A DNA stretch of 64,000 nt from Paracentrotus lividus (GCA_940671915.1 CALNVZ010002974.1:38851854-38915853); one strand, 5' to 3'; shown: positions 23,401 to 35,257, numbered from the stretch's first letter. Translations and numbers: made by a program. The notes: a model not told the origin generated them from the letters alone.

Positions 23401-23991
23401 CCAGTTTTCGCACGCCGTCCCATGGCTTTGTGTATAGGTGGTTCAAATAATAGCCATGAATTCAGCGCTCCAGAACAATAGAAGTGCATAATTTCGATTT
23501 GTGCCTCGTCGCACAAAACTTAGCATAACTTTTGTTTTACGAAAGCAATGATATGAAAACAAAACAGTGAAAACTATATTTTGCATAATATTGATTGTTT
23601 ATTTCTGACTTTTGGTAGATCTTTTACTCTGTAAGCAGATTCATTTCCATTATTTCTTTGAATTCTTCTTGGCATGCCATACCCAGGGGTAAATGAATAG
23701 CGAATTTCTGTGCAGGCTTTTTTTATAGTCCTTCATAAAAGTGGTCATTGGTCACTAAAGAATGTGTTATTCTGGGCTTTTGGTTCCATAATGATAGTTG
23801 AGGATATGAGCTTTATATACATCTAAACCTTTCACCCAAGAATCATATATTTTTTTAATTTGGTAGCCTTGTCAAAAGTGTATAGTGGGACGCACCTGTA
23901 TTTATACATATAAGTTCAACAACTTCACAGTTTCAACTGATAACTTCTGAATCATAAAAAAAAGTAAATTATAAATGATCTTTTATTTCAG

Positions 23992-24225
23992 GTTAAAGAT
24001 ATTCGGATGAAATACCGGATACATAGCTTTCTTGCCAGTCAGCCAGCTGACATCTGGGCTCTGATCAGGCGTTTTATAAAGGCATGGAGCATAAATCGAT
24101 CAAAAGCCCAGCCATCGACCCCCCTCAAGCAATCTACCCTTCGCTTTCTGGAAGCATTTACACCACAAAATCAGATCAACCCTTACCAAAGTACTTGAAG
24201 GAGAGATAAATTTCAAACAAGCCAG
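23992..24225 (+). pseudogene. Exon of uncharacterised gene, frame-shifted
   Basis: TTTTATTTCAG|GTTAAAG opens a frame reading VKDIRMKYRIHSFLASQPAD then IWALIRRFIKAWSINRSKAQ, which stops at 24198. The adjacent frame continues STLTKVLEGEINFKQA to a GCCAG|GTACAG donor. The break is near 24180. Confidence 0.45.
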
Positions 24226-24604
24226 GTACAGTAAAGTGAACCAATTCAATAGGACCTCATGTAAATAATAAGCTTTGTCTGAACTACAGAAAATTTAAAG
24301 AAATGAACAGGCCTGTGAGTCTCTGATCATGGATATTTCATTGTCTTCTACATAGTCCTGACAAAACTTACTTGGCAATATGTACATGTTACAGTCATGT
24401 CTTTCATTTATTTACTTACTATTAATATTATTTTTATTCTTTTATTTTTTAAAACTATAATACCTATATGCATTGGGCCAGATCAACCAAGAAATATTGA
24501 ATCCAAAGATTTTTTTCCCCAAAAAATAAAATTATACCCTACTCTATTCTTAATATTTCAGATAGTAAATTGTAAATTATTTTAAAATATTTGTTTGAAT
24601 TCAG

Positions 24605-24782
24605 ATTACCAGTCAACCTCAACTAGAGGTCAATACATCTCCGAAGAAGAGAATGACTGAAGATCAGTTAATTGAGTGGGAAGCACGACTTCTCAGGCAA
24701 GAAACTCTGCTTAATGAACGAGAAGCAAGTATTGTTATTCGTGAGAAGTCTTTTGCAGGATGCTGAGAGTCAAAGTCAAGAG
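24605..24782 (+). pseudogene. Coiled-coil exon of uncharacterised gene
   Basis: After an AATTCAG acceptor the exon reads ITSQPQLEVNTSPKKRMTED then QLIEWEARLLRQETLLNERE, a strongly helical coiled-coil stretch. It shifts by one base near 24757 to read DAESQSQE before GAG|GTGAGA. Confidence 0.5.
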
Positions 24783-25531
24783 GTGAGATATTAAGTGTTT
24801 TTGTACATAATTCACAAATGGTCATATTGTAGGTTACGAATGGATCATGACTACCATATTATATATAATGTAGGAGTGGCATGTGGCATTACCAGTTGGA
24901 TTTGATTTTACTATTGGTCCTGGAAATTATGATTGAAGAATGGCGAATGAGTGACACAACAAAGTTTGGAATCACGTATCCATTATTGGTTATGGTTGGA
25001 TTTGTAGATCTCAGACTAATGGTACCATAAGTGCAGGTATATGTAGCCGTGTGTAGTGTACTTCTCTGACATTTATTTTCTTTATCAATAATTCCATCTC
25101 TATGGTAAATGGTCCACCTCTTTACATCGTGATTGACACAACATCCAAAACGACTAATCCAATGAAGTTTACGTACTAACTTTTTTTTAAAAGTTCATTT
25201 TCTCACAAAAAAGAAATCAGCCTTGCTTCTTTATATATGAATATTTTGCAGTAAGGGATTAACATTAAGGAACACACTCCAGGTAGAATACACTCTGAGT
25301 ATGGTGATTGCTATTATAGAGGTTTAAGTTTATCAATAGATTACAGAAGTGTCAGCCATTAATTAGATGTTAATTCCATGTTAAATGGAACCTTTGATGA
25401 TATATCCAGGAATTAATCTGCATCATAAAAAGATATGTATGTGCTTCTCATTCAAACTGATTTTAAATTTGTCATTTAGATATTTGTGTTGTAGCATTTT
25501 CATGGCTTAATTTTCTTTTTACCTCTTACAG

Positions 25532-25603
25532 GGGGAAGTGGATGATGATGTGGAGCCATCTCCAGATAAACAACACTCAAATCAAAGTATAATCCCAGAA
25601 GAA
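25532..25603 (+). CDS. Acidic 24-codon exon of uncharacterised gene
   Basis: CTCTTACAG|GGGGAAGTG to GAAGAA|GTAAGT, exactly 72 nt, phase 0 on both sides. It reads GEVDDDVEPSPDKQHSNQSI then IPEE, an acidic linker between the coiled-coil exon and the terminal exon. Confidence 0.6.
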
Positions 25604-26414
25604 GTAAGTTAAATCTGACAATTAGTCATAAATTTCAATCTAGGTCCAACAATTTTAGAAATGTGTATCTTAATTACACATTACAAAAACACATTGTGTT
25701 TTTTATTTCTTTCCTACTTCCGCGATGAAGTCCTGCCGGAGACAGGATTTCAGGTTGTCCGTCCATACCTACTAACGTCAGTTGACCCACTTTCGTTCTC
25801 AAAATAACTTCATACTTGCCCAATAGAATGACAATGATCTGATTAGATTTGAGGGTCACAAGGTCATAGGTCATCGAAGACAATAAATGGGCGAAAAAGC
25901 TTATAAATATAACTCTACATTGAATGGGAGACATTTGTGCTTTTAATGTTCTATTTTAATGTTCTAGATATATCTTGCTTTGCACATACTTATGTGCTGT
26001 AAGTTAATATAATTTTTCGTATCAGAAATGCAACTTGCCGCTTTCAAACTTGTAATATGATGTTTATACTTCAAATTTGGCTCATTTATACATATGGGAG
26101 GGCAATAATCTGATTAAGTTTGAGGTCACAAGGTCAAAGGTCAACGTCAATGACATCTTTGTATAAAGGAAAAATGAATATATGAATGTGATACATTTCT
26201 GATATGGCAATTGTAGAGGCATAAATTTGACCTCTCACGTCCCTGGTTTCAGTTGTAAATCTTTAATTCTATCACAAGAGTCAAGGTATCAAAATAAAAA
26301 CGAACTAACATAGAAAGCGAAAAGATTATAAAAAAAGTTATTGATTTGCAAATGCATTTACGTTTTAAAATTTAAATAGCTTAACCATGATTATATATTT
26401 GTATTCATTGCCAG

Positions 26415-26711
26415 ATTCATATGTCTAACGGAGAAAGGTGCAAACAAGGAGAATATGTTGCCGTAATTTATGGGAGGAAGCCATCTGTAGGGAAAGTGAC
26501 GTTGATAACAGCAAGAGACAAAGCAACAGTACATTTCCTGAAGAGAAATAAGTTATCCCCAAAAGACATCCAAGATGTCAACACCAGGTTTTGTATATGT
26601 AAAGTGGATGTGACCCATAATATTGAAAAAGATGAGATTTTAATCCCAGAGAAGTCTAATAAAAGAATCGAAAGAGAAACCTCTTTGTATATAAACAAAT
26701 ACTTAAAATAA
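26415..26711 (+). CDS. Terminal exon with GEYVAVIYGRKP module
   Basis: The exon starts after ATTGCCAG and runs 98 codons to TAA at 26709-26711 without a frame break. It begins IHMSNGERCKQGEYVAVIYG, then RKPSVGKVTLITARDKATVH. 'G-(E/D)-Y-V-A-V-x-Y' followed by 'GxV' and a strand pair is a pattern I associate with the C-termini of uncharacterised invertebrate proteins, often from repetitive gene families. The remainder is lysine-rich (DEILIPEKSNKRIERETSLY). Confidence 0.6.
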   Translation: MHMSNGERCKQGEYVAVIYGRKPSVGKVTLITARDKATVHFLKRNKLSPKDIQDVNTRFCICKVDVTHNIEKDEILIPEKSNKRIERETSLYINKYLK

Positions 26712-26860
26712 TGAAATTACTCTAACATTTTTTAGCTTATCACACCTTATACATGTATATATGGTATTGCGTCTGTCGTCCATCCACAATAATGTCCAAT
26801 TTCAAAATTCACACAAAAATATAGTGATTTTGATTATTATCAATTTTTTTTTTTTTTTTT

Positions 26861-26871
26861 NNNNNNNNNNN
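26861..26871. other. Assembly gap (11 N)
   Basis: Eleven N between a T14 run and a G10 run. The gap sits exactly at a T/G homopolymer junction, where sequencing and consensus are unreliable; the true length is unknown. Confidence 0.95.
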
Positions 26872-26879
26872 GGGGGGGG

Positions 26880-27900
26880 GGAGTGGTTCTATAGGGCAGA
26901 GCTATGTTAGTTTCACCACACATGAAAACAGAATTGCTTTGCTCCCCTCCCCTTATTGTCCTGTTGGAAAAGGACATCGCATTTATCTCATATTTCCTTA
27001 AAATGTTATTTCTATATAAATGAAAATTGATTCAGATATCTGAAATGTATTGTAATCGTTGAATTTGAAGTCCCATTGTAAAATTATTACATTAATAAAA
27101 GAGAGCCAGTACTACGCGGTATACTAATCTGTACATACATTTTGTTCTATTCATTTCTTTCTTAATTTGTCTTGTGTATTAAGGGAGACGAAAGTGGAGG
27201 AAGAAAGTATAATTATAATTATACATAATAGTATACATCAAAGTGCATAAAAATGTACATTTTGAAAGCATATTTTAGTGTCTTAGTGCTTCCAAAATTA
27301 TCAATGATTGTTCCTTAAATATTGTCAAAAATATGTTATTTAAATACTTGTTTACCCTAACACGCCAGCGCCAGAAAATAACTCCTACATCATTGATCTA
27401 TAGAGAATTTTGTTTATTTGTAAAAGAAACATGAAAGACAGAGGAAAGTAGAAAACCTGGGATATTGTTGGATCCTTGTGCCTTATTGGCCGTGTCAATT
27501 ATATGCTAGGTGTAGGAAGTGCAAGTCATCCCGCCACGAAAAAAAAAAGATAAAGAAATAATTAATTAATAAATAATAAACCTACTATATTTCCTCATCA
27601 ATTAAGTCACTTTTTTTCAGTATGACTGCTGTACATTTGCATTTAGGTGTTAAAAATTTAGTTTAAAATATGTATTGAAAGGTGATTAAAGGTGATAAAT
27701 ATTATTATTCTTGCTTTACCTTTAAAAAAAAAAGAAAAAAAAAAGCATACAGTATAAATAATGTTTCAGAAAATTGGCATTGTACTTTTTCAATAATTCA
27801 GATAGAAATATTTGCTGTTATACACATACTTCAGAATCTCATTCAAACAAAATGTTTAGTATCATCAAGACATAACAAAAGCACATTATGCAATTTGACT
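26880..27900. other. No gene seen
   Basis: AT-rich DNA with A-runs near 27538 and 27724. It lies between the uncharacterised gene and the minisatellite. No supported exon. Confidence 0.5.
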
Positions 27901-27902
27901 TA

Positions 27903-28670
27903 AGCCAAACTTGGCTAGGTTCGAGGCTAAGGCTCCAGTAGGCTCAACTGGGTGTTGCTCTGGTAGCTTTGGCATCTGCGAATTGGGTAGTTCGGCAGTA
28001 GCCAAACTTGGGTAGCTGGTTTATGTGTTTTGGCTCCTCCAAACTTGGGAAGGTTCGGCTGTAGCCAAACTTGGGTAGGTGCTCTGGTAGCTTGGCATCT
28101 GCCAAACTGGGTAGGTTCGGCGTAGCAGAACTTGGGTAGGTTGTTCATTGTAGGTTTGGCTCCTGCCAAACTGGGTAGTCGGCAGTAGCCGAACTTTGGT
28201 AGTGTTCTTGTAGGTTCGGCAGTAGCCAAACTTGGGTAGTTTGCTCTGGTAGGTTTGGCATCTGCCAAACTTGGTAGGTTTTTCTTGTAGCTTTGGCATC
28301 TGCCAAACTTGGGTAGGTTCGGCGCAGTAGTAAATGAGTACGTTGCATCTCGGTAGGTTTGGCATCTTCCAAACTTGGGTAGGTTTGGCAGTAGCCAAAC
28401 TTGAGTATGTTGCCCTTGTAGGTTTGGCTCCTGCCAAACTTGGGTAGGTTTGGCAGTAGCCAAACTTTGGTAGGTTGTTCTTGTATGTTCGGCAGTACTT
28501 AGCCAAACTTGGGTATGTTGCTCTGGTAGGTTTGGCAGTAGCCGAACTTGAGTAGGTTGTTCTTGTAGGTTCAGTATCTGCCAAACTTGGGTAGGTTCGG
28601 CAGTAGCCAAACTTGGGTAGTTTGCTCTTGTAGGTTTGGCAAATGTGAAACCCTTCGGTCAAATAGGCTG
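27903..28670 (+). repeat. Hairpin-unit minisatellite, block 2 (about 20 units)
   Basis: Roughly 20 copies of a core TTTGGC-N4-GCCAAAC separated alternately by a short spacer (TTGGGTAGG) and a longer one (TTGGGTAGGTTGCTCTGGTA plus GG). The 4-nt centre alternates between AGTA and ATCT/TCCT, giving a higher-order unit of about 75 bp. Several units are degenerate. All minus-strand frames stay open for long stretches because the unit lacks stops there; the predicted TYPSLATAEPT-like peptides are not considered genes. Confidence 0.9.
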
Positions 28671-31020
28671 CTCTTGGTCATCTTAACAGCAGATCTGCCA
28701 AACTTTTTTATAAGTTTTCTAGCATGATAAACTGATGATTGACACACTTTGAGTACAAATTTTCATTTTTGTACGGTTCTATTTCACTCAAATTGATCCT
28801 TTTTTCTAGACTAAAATATAAAGTCTATTTTTAAAATATAATGGGTTATACATACATGTACGTGATACATACATACCCTCTGAAGAATTATAGAATATAA
28901 TTTTCAGGTAGTGATATTTTGGGTTTGGTAGAACTTATACTTTGATCTCCTCTTTCAATACCTCGATAAAGATATGACGCGTACGTTGCTTAAGGCAATT
29001 TGAATGAATATATCTCAAGCTAGAATTCAAATCATATTTTGTCAACCGATTGAGACCGATTGAAAACCCAATTTGTTTACAGCCCATTTGTGAGCTGATA
29101 ATCCAACTATTTCATCATGGATATTAATCTTGACAAATCAAACGAAAACATGATTTTATTTATATATAAATGTCATATACATGTACATGTATGGCATTAT
29201 AAGTGGTACATGTTGCAATCTAAATGTGTGGAGAAGGATGACCTTTGACTGAAGCATAGTTTTCCTTTTCCCATGTCAGTGAAAATTTATTGAAATATGG
29301 TTTTATGGAAAATAAAACAATTTTGAAATTTGAAAACAATTTAGATTATCACTAGTTTTACTGAAACAAAAATATCTACAACATTTTTAGAGATTGCAAT
29401 GCTACAAATGTACAAAACCTCTAAAGGCAACATGGTCAGGTCAATTAATTTTGCGCATATCTATCTATATACATGTACATTTATTTATACATCTCCAAAC
29501 AAAAATTTAGCAGCATGATCAGTACACAGTGGCGGATCCAAGCGGGGACGCGGAATGACATGGGAAATTATAAATGTCCCAAATGTGATAAAGCTGTGCA
29601 GTAAATACCACATGGCATCATTATGATCAATAAAAATGTCAAGTGAAATGTCAAGTGAAATGTTGCAGTAATAATTAATTGTCGCTTCCTGTCTAGAGAT
29701 ACATGTCATTGGATTAGATGTAAGGATTATAAATCAGGAAATTTAGATACAAATGTACATGTAGGAGTTTCTCAATGTACATGTCAACAAGTTTTATGTT
29801 TATTCTTGATTATTTCGACCAACAGTTCTCTTGATTTGAAATGTAATTTTTGCTTTGCAATACTCTCACTTTTTGTTGGTTGTTTAAATTCCAGGCAGGC
29901 AATTTATGCTAATCAACTTTGGGTGGATTAGCCACGCTTAGTAAAGAAAGTTACTTCAAAAGAGACTATCTACATTAAGGTAATTCCACGTTGACTGACA
30001 TTACAAAAAAAAACATTTTCTAAATAATAACATTAATAATGATAAAAGTTGCGATTTATATACATGTAGCGCCTAATATGAAACAATTTCATCTCTAAGC
30101 GCTTTACAATTATTATTGTTTGTCTGTATTGTTTGTTTGTATATACATGTATATTGTAGTTACATAAATTAGAATACATGGATTTTTCAAATTAATACAG
30201 CTAAATTAATTTATGATAGGGAAGAAATTGTGCCCAAACCTGCATTTGCTACATCATATATGGTAAGCAAAAATGTGTCAATGTGTTACCGTGGAATTGC
30301 CTACATTGTATTTGTAGATTGCCTTCCATCATGAAATGAAAGATATGATAGAAATTATTGATGGTATTCAATCCATCGAACTAAAGTACATCAAGACCAT
30401 ATATTGACTTACATATTAAGAGTACCCTAGATGGAAAAGTTACATCAATATTTTGGTACAGAAGCAGCCTCATATGAATTTCATGAGATACCGCAATTGA
30501 TTTTGAGCCTGAATGAGTGCATATCTCGGCACAGATTTGCTTTTACTTGGCGACAATGCATGTCAAAATCATGCAATTCTAGAGCTGAAGAGCACTTATA
30601 TTGAAAATGAATATGATTTTGAGTGTGGCTAGTAGACAATGAAACAGAATGATTGATTGTTTTGACAAATAACTAATAAAATACTTTTTTAAATAATAAT
30701 TATCATGTAAGACTTTGAAATGAAAACACATCAGATAATATTTGGTACTTCTGTTTATTTTCAAAAAGTACAGAGTGTATATAAACATTCACAATCTAAC
30801 TTTTGAATTCACTGTAAAATAGAGAAGAAAAAAAAGTATGGGATTTTCTTTTGCATGACATTACAGTACATTTAGATTCTATTTTACTTCATTTTTGTTC
30901 AAGAGACTTTTTTGTATTGCTTGAGATACTAACCCACAAAAGAGGTCTTACAACATTCAAGAACTTAAATTTCCTTCAACCTAAAACAGTTTCACTACAA
31001 CTAAACATGTAGGCCTGCCT
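28671..31020. other. No gene seen; a few repeat fragments
   Basis: Contains a GTGGCGGATCCAAGCGGGG element end at about 29526-29545 and a SINE-type tail at 30040-30125. No exon was supported. Confidence 0.5.
30040..30125 (-). repeat. SINE tail fragment
   Basis: TTTATATACATGTAGCGCCT...CTCTAAGCGCTTTACAATTA resembles, in reverse complement, the 'TAAAGCGCTTAGAGA' 3' end of tRNA-derived SINEs. A similar fragment lies at 63488-63545. Confidence 0.5.
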
Positions 31021-31024
31021 ACAA

Positions 31025-31132
31025 TGTAGCAGGGATGTTCCCATTGAGGACTGATCCCAAGTATATTTTGGTTAAGGTCTATGGGAAATGTGTGTTGTAG
31101 CCAAATCAGCTCTTCTCCAACAGGTTTAATCT
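31025..31132 (+). mobile_element. TTAA-family miniature element, diverged copy
   Basis: TTGAGGACTGATCC...GGTCTATGGGAAATGTGTGT, then AGCCAAATCAGCTC...CAACAGGTTTAA, matches the copies at 47991 and 62224. The left TTAACCC end has mutated. Confidence 0.6.
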
Positions 31133-32660
31133 ACATACATGTATATTGTAACCATATTGATTGATTGATTTATTCATTCATTCATTCGTTGAAGATTTTA
31201 ATTTATTAAAAAACTTTATATAAAAAAAACTCCCATAAATTGCAGTCTTACAACAGAAAAAAAATAAAATTAAAATACTGCACATACATGTAATTCATTC
31301 TTCTAATTTCAGGCTCCTTTTTTTTCAGCCAATCACAGTTTTCTGCAAACAATTCTTTTCCAATGTTTGAAATCATGAGACAAACGATGATGACCACGAT
31401 AATTGACATCTTCCATACTAAATAATTATTTGATCGTTTTGTAGTGTTATTTTAACTTCTCAGTAATCTTCTACTTTTATATTATATTTTATACTAATCG
31501 ATGTAATAATTGTGCAAAAATTACATGTACCTAATAATTGTGCAAAAATTACATATGCCTATAATTGTGCAATAATTACATAGGCCCTTTTTTAATTGGC
31601 TGTTTTCCTTTTGTTTGGGCTTTTTTCTTCAGAGCAGATACACGTACTTTAATTTTCAAATTTTTTTTATTATTAAATTAAGAAAAATCTATTTTGAGGT
31701 AGAAATTATCCAGCCAGCCTTTGGCAGTATACACTGCACACCCACATAATGAATAATGCCATCTTCCCCGCAATCTATATAGCTCTCTTTTGTTTTGATT
31801 TCAAAAGGGGCCCCATCCCCTGCATGCTTCATTGCAAATGCAACTTCACAAGGAAAAATCAATACAAGAACCTTGTTATGTGTGAGAGATGCCATATGCA
31901 GATATATTGCTCAGATATATGGGTATATCATGTATTCATGATGTACAGGTCATTAGTTGAAAGTACGCTATCTACTGTATGAGGTAGCTACATTCATATA
32001 GCCTAAGTAGTAATACTTTAGCCCTACACATAATAATTTGATGCTTGTTCTTGTTTGTTTGTTTTAGGGGGTTAGAAATAAGGAAAAATACATCATCAGT
32101 TCTGTACAAAAATCTATATTCATAAACCTAACATAAATCACTCATTTTTAATGTATTTAAACTTATAAACTTATAAACTTATATCATTCATTTGCTTGGT
32201 AAGATATACATTATACTGTAACTTTGCATCATAGTGTAAGCTAAAAACTAGGGAAAATGGCTTATACAGAGAAATATTACTGTCAATACAGAATCTCAGT
32301 TCCTTATACCAATATTAGTACATCTTCACTGCTTGACGTATTGAGAGGTAGGAATTAAACATTCATAGGATACTATAAACACGGTCTCGTAGACACCTTT
32401 CTTTCACATTAAACAAGTTATCATAGCAACTGAACACACATCAGTTGAGGATGTCGTTGCAAAATTGGGAAAGTTGTAGTGATCAGCATGAGCAAAAGGA
32501 TATTTTAAACGTAAGATAGGCCTACAGAGAGAACACTTGCATTCATGTACCAAATTCAAGAATATTTGCAAGTACCCATATTCTAGTTTTCAAACGTAAT
32601 TTTGAAATATTCCCAATCCCACACAGCACATACAATCTTCTTCAATTGGGAAATATCATA
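31133..32660. other. No gene seen
   Basis: AT-rich, with an (ATTG/ATTC)n tract near 31155-31190. Three near copies of 'ATAATTGTGCAA(T/A)AATTACAT' occur at 31507-31580. GTTATCATAGCAAC at 32417-32430 resembles an RFX X-box. Open frames near 31.7 kb on both strands have no recognisable product. Confidence 0.45.
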
Positions 32661-32662
32661 TC

Positions 32663-32816
32663 AGGGCTTTGTTTCACCAATTCGTTTTGAAAGTAACGAA
32701 TGAGTTTTATAGATACGAACGACTCACATGCTTAATAATTTAGCACTAGAACTGATCACCAGTCGTTCATAAAGTGATTTATAACTTACAAACGACTTGG
32801 TGAAACACAGTCCAGG
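32663..32816. mobile_element. Short MITE with TTTCACCAA ends
   Basis: GCTTTGTTTCACCAATTCGT at the left faces ACGACTTGGTGAAACACAGT at the right. Inner words also pair imperfectly (AACGACTC with GTCGTTC). About 150 bp, non-coding. Confidence 0.65.
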
Positions 32817-33149
32817 ATATTATCCAATTTCTCAATGGGAAAAGCTTACACATTTTAATATAGAGTGAATACTATGTTCGGTGCACATTACTACATGTAC
32901 AGTATCAAAATCACTCCCCAGACAAATACTTCTTGCAATAGAGTGCAAACATATTCTAGTCACGGATGTGATGAATATCAATTACACTCTTATCAAAGTC
33001 CCATGGTCATGGGTAAAATGACACTTGGGTGTGTAGAGGCCATATTGGTTAGACTGTAAACTTAATACTTTTGCAATGGTGATAATCCATGGAAAGGATA
33101 TGATACATGTAGCACCACGGACCAGATACTGTAGTCTCATAAATGATAT

Positions 33150-33225
33150 CGTAGTCTAGTGGTTTTGATAGTTGGCTTGGTATATATTAAGGTCACAGGT
33201 TTGAACCCCAGCACAATGATAAAAA
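33150..33225 (+). repeat. tRNA-derived SINE head or tRNA pseudogene
   Basis: GTAGTCTAGTGGTTTTGATA is an A-box-like start, and GGTTTGAACCCCAGC is a B-box-like T arm about 45 bp downstream. The acceptor stem does not close, so a functional tRNA is unlikely. Confidence 0.55.
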
Positions 33226-33417
33226 CCTTTGACAAGAGACAAATTTGCATTTGTCGCTTTCTCTCATTCCAGTGTTCTGTAACATAAGGAGTTACAATCA
33301 ATTGGATTTTGGAAACAATTCATTCCGATTGGTTCACAGTTTATGCAACAAGTTTATGCAACAAGGATTCTGATGGGCTTCTATCGATTTGCTATTAATC
33401 ATAACTCTTAAGGAAAA

Positions 33418-33908
33418 GTTCACCCTGGATTTAAATTGGTTTTAAAAAATGCAGAAAAATGCAGAAAAATATGAGTGAAGGTTTGGAGAAAATCGACCAA
33501 AAAATAACTAAGTTATGAATATTTAAAGTTTTGATTTTGTGACGTCACATGCGAGCAGTTCTCCTACATGTATGTGTTATGTAGTGTAAATTCCATAAAG
33601 TGACATTTTTTCAAAAGAAAATTAATTGTTTAACCTGTGCGGTCGGTACATCATCAAACATATACAAGCCTCTATCAAATTGACTCATTCCTTTATGAAG
33701 AACCATGAAAAAAAAAACAAATTTATGGAATTTACATACACAACACATGGGAGAGCTGCTCGCACCTGACGTCACAGAATCAAAACTTTAAACATTAATA
33801 ACTTAACTATTTTTTGGTCGGTTTTCTTCAAACTTTTATTCGTACGTATTTTCTTTTATTTTTCTGCATGTTTTAAGACAAATAAAATTCCAGGGTGAAC
33901 TTCATAGG
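33418..33908. mobile_element. Palindromic element with GTTCACCCTGGA ends
   Basis: AAGTTCACCCTGGATTTAAA at the left mirrors ATTCCAGGGTGAACTT at the right. The inner pairs include GACGTCACATGCGAGCAG against CTGCTCGCACCTGACGTC, and ATAACTAAGTTATGAATAT against the reverse at 33795. A TTAA lies at 33418. Typical non-autonomous foldback element. Confidence 0.8.
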
Positions 33909-34001
33909 AGCAGTAACAAACTCTGATCTCTACTGTAGTCACTGTATCATTGCCAAAGTCATTTGGGACAGAAAATTGGTATTAGTTACAAAAAATATAA
34001 A

Positions 34002-34027
34002 CTTGAACTTGAACTTGAACTTGAAAA
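34002..34027 (+). repeat. (AACTTG)n hexanucleotide
   Basis: About four copies of AACTTG directly after TAAACTTG. Confidence 0.85.
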
Positions 34028-34505
34028 CAGTTGTAGGCCTATATTATCAAAAAGTTTGTACAAAATACTTACTATTCCCTGTGTTGTATATTGCCTTGAT
34101 ACTCTTTCGCATTTTATTCAGTCCACTTCTGTCTGTGTCTAGTGTCTGCATTTAAAGAGAAGAAAAAAGGAAAAAATGAGAAGAAATCATTATGTAGATA
34201 ACGTCAAACTCTGTAACTTGTACAAAAACTTAATATCATGCATGCCTACATGTAGCGAATATCTTGATGAGGTGGAGAAGATACATGTAGTAATGTAGGT
34301 AGCAGGGAGTTTAACCAAAAGTTACAGTGAGGATGGTTGGTGTATTTTATCTCAATGAAAAATCTTTCCTTTTTGTATTGTTTGTCTCAATAATCAACAG
34401 TAATATTATAATAGTAGGCTCTTGAGTGGCTTCCTCCTAATGCTCCATATTAATAGGTGACATAGCATTTACTCCTCTGACAATTGCTCCAGACTGTATT
34501 TCGTA

Positions 34506-34510
<5 letters not shown>

Positions 34511-34546
<36 letters not shown>
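34511..34546 (+). repeat. (TA)n microsatellite
   Basis: A9 followed by an uninterrupted alternating TA run. Confidence 0.9.
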
Positions 34547-34547
<1 letters not shown>

Positions 34548-34805
34548 GGGTCTGGGTCACAATAGGACTTTACATGTTAGGTTTACATTTTTAGGTTTAG
34601 GTATAAACGTTAAAGGTATAGTGTTAATTCCAGGGTTGAAATAAGTTATTTGATTAGTGTAAAGAAATTACTGCAAAGCAGTTGTCACTAGTGCAAATCT
34701 GATGGAATCTATTATTACTCTGGCTTTAGCATGGCTGCCATTGTTTGTCTGTCCCAATGTTGATGTTGTCTTGTTTTTTAAATATTTTATTGTTATTTGT
34801 TTTAT

Positions 34806-35190
34806 CATGAAAGCTAACCAGAGCTCTTGTGTATCTTTCTTTCTTTAGAGAAGCACTTTTTGGGGTGCAAATTAAGGACTGCCATTAGCAACTGGCAAAT
34901 GCCAAAAGGACAAATCACTTCCTCAGAGACTGAAAGACTGATTTTCAAGTTCAATTCAGATACCCAACGTCTCCTTTTTTTTTTTCTTTTTTTTTTACGT
35001 TCTATTTGTTTGGGTTTTTTTTAAAACTAGAGTTAATCAGACCTCTAAGCTCTCATATATTTCTTCATTGAGTGCCTTTTTTGCAAAGTACTGCCATTAG
35101 CAACCCATCAACCTAGGGTAAATGGCACAAGGACAAATCACTTCCTCAGAGACTGAAAGACTATTCTTCAAGTTCAATTGAGATGGGCGA
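34806..35190 (+). repeat. Tandem duplication, unit about 223 bp
   Basis: ACTGCCATTAGCAAC, GGACAAATCACTTCCTCAGA and TTCAAGTTCAATT recur in order with a 223-bp offset (CTTCCTCAGAG at 34918 and 35141). The copies have diverged and neither keeps an open frame, so they are treated as non-coding. Confidence 0.75.
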
Positions 35191-35257
35191 TACCACCAGC
35201 TGGTGAAGTGATCATCTAGGATAATGATGATGATTGGTAGTGGACTCTATAGAGCAG

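Larger units (their letters stand above)
20824..26711 (+). pseudogene. Uncharacterised multi-exon gene, several frame breaks
   Basis: Six splice-bounded plus-strand segments fit one gene: 20824-21000, 22263-22745, 23992-24225, 24605-24782, 25532-25603 and 26415-26711. The last three join in phase 0. The protein would contain a charged first part, a 'KAWFVLQYPKCSYTQPSCCHI' type region (about 22340-22626), a coiled-coil segment (MTEDQLIEWEARLLRQETLL), an acidic linker and a C-terminal 'GEYVAVIYGRKP' module ending at a stop at 26711. Four of the six exons need a one-base frame change to stay open (near 20935, after 22620, near 24180 and near 24757), so this copy is probably a pseudogene, unless these are base errors. 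The C-terminal module resembles a short beta-rich tail seen in uncharacterised, often repetitive invertebrate proteins. I do not recognise the gene and assign no function. Confidence 0.5.

Noticed and set aside
27927-28662. Open frames of 213-227 codons on the minus strand
   Set aside because: They lie wholly inside the hairpin minisatellite, and several frames are open together because the repeat unit has no stops on that strand. The peptides are low-complexity translations of the repeat.
27903-28670. CRISPR-like array or NFI site cluster
   Set aside because: The genome is eukaryotic and spacers are not unique. TTGGC-N4-GCCAA has a four-base centre, whereas NFI sites need five.
31689-31982. 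Overlapping frames of 68 and 77 codons on opposite strands
   Set aside because: No homology signal, splice context or codon character; left as non-coding.
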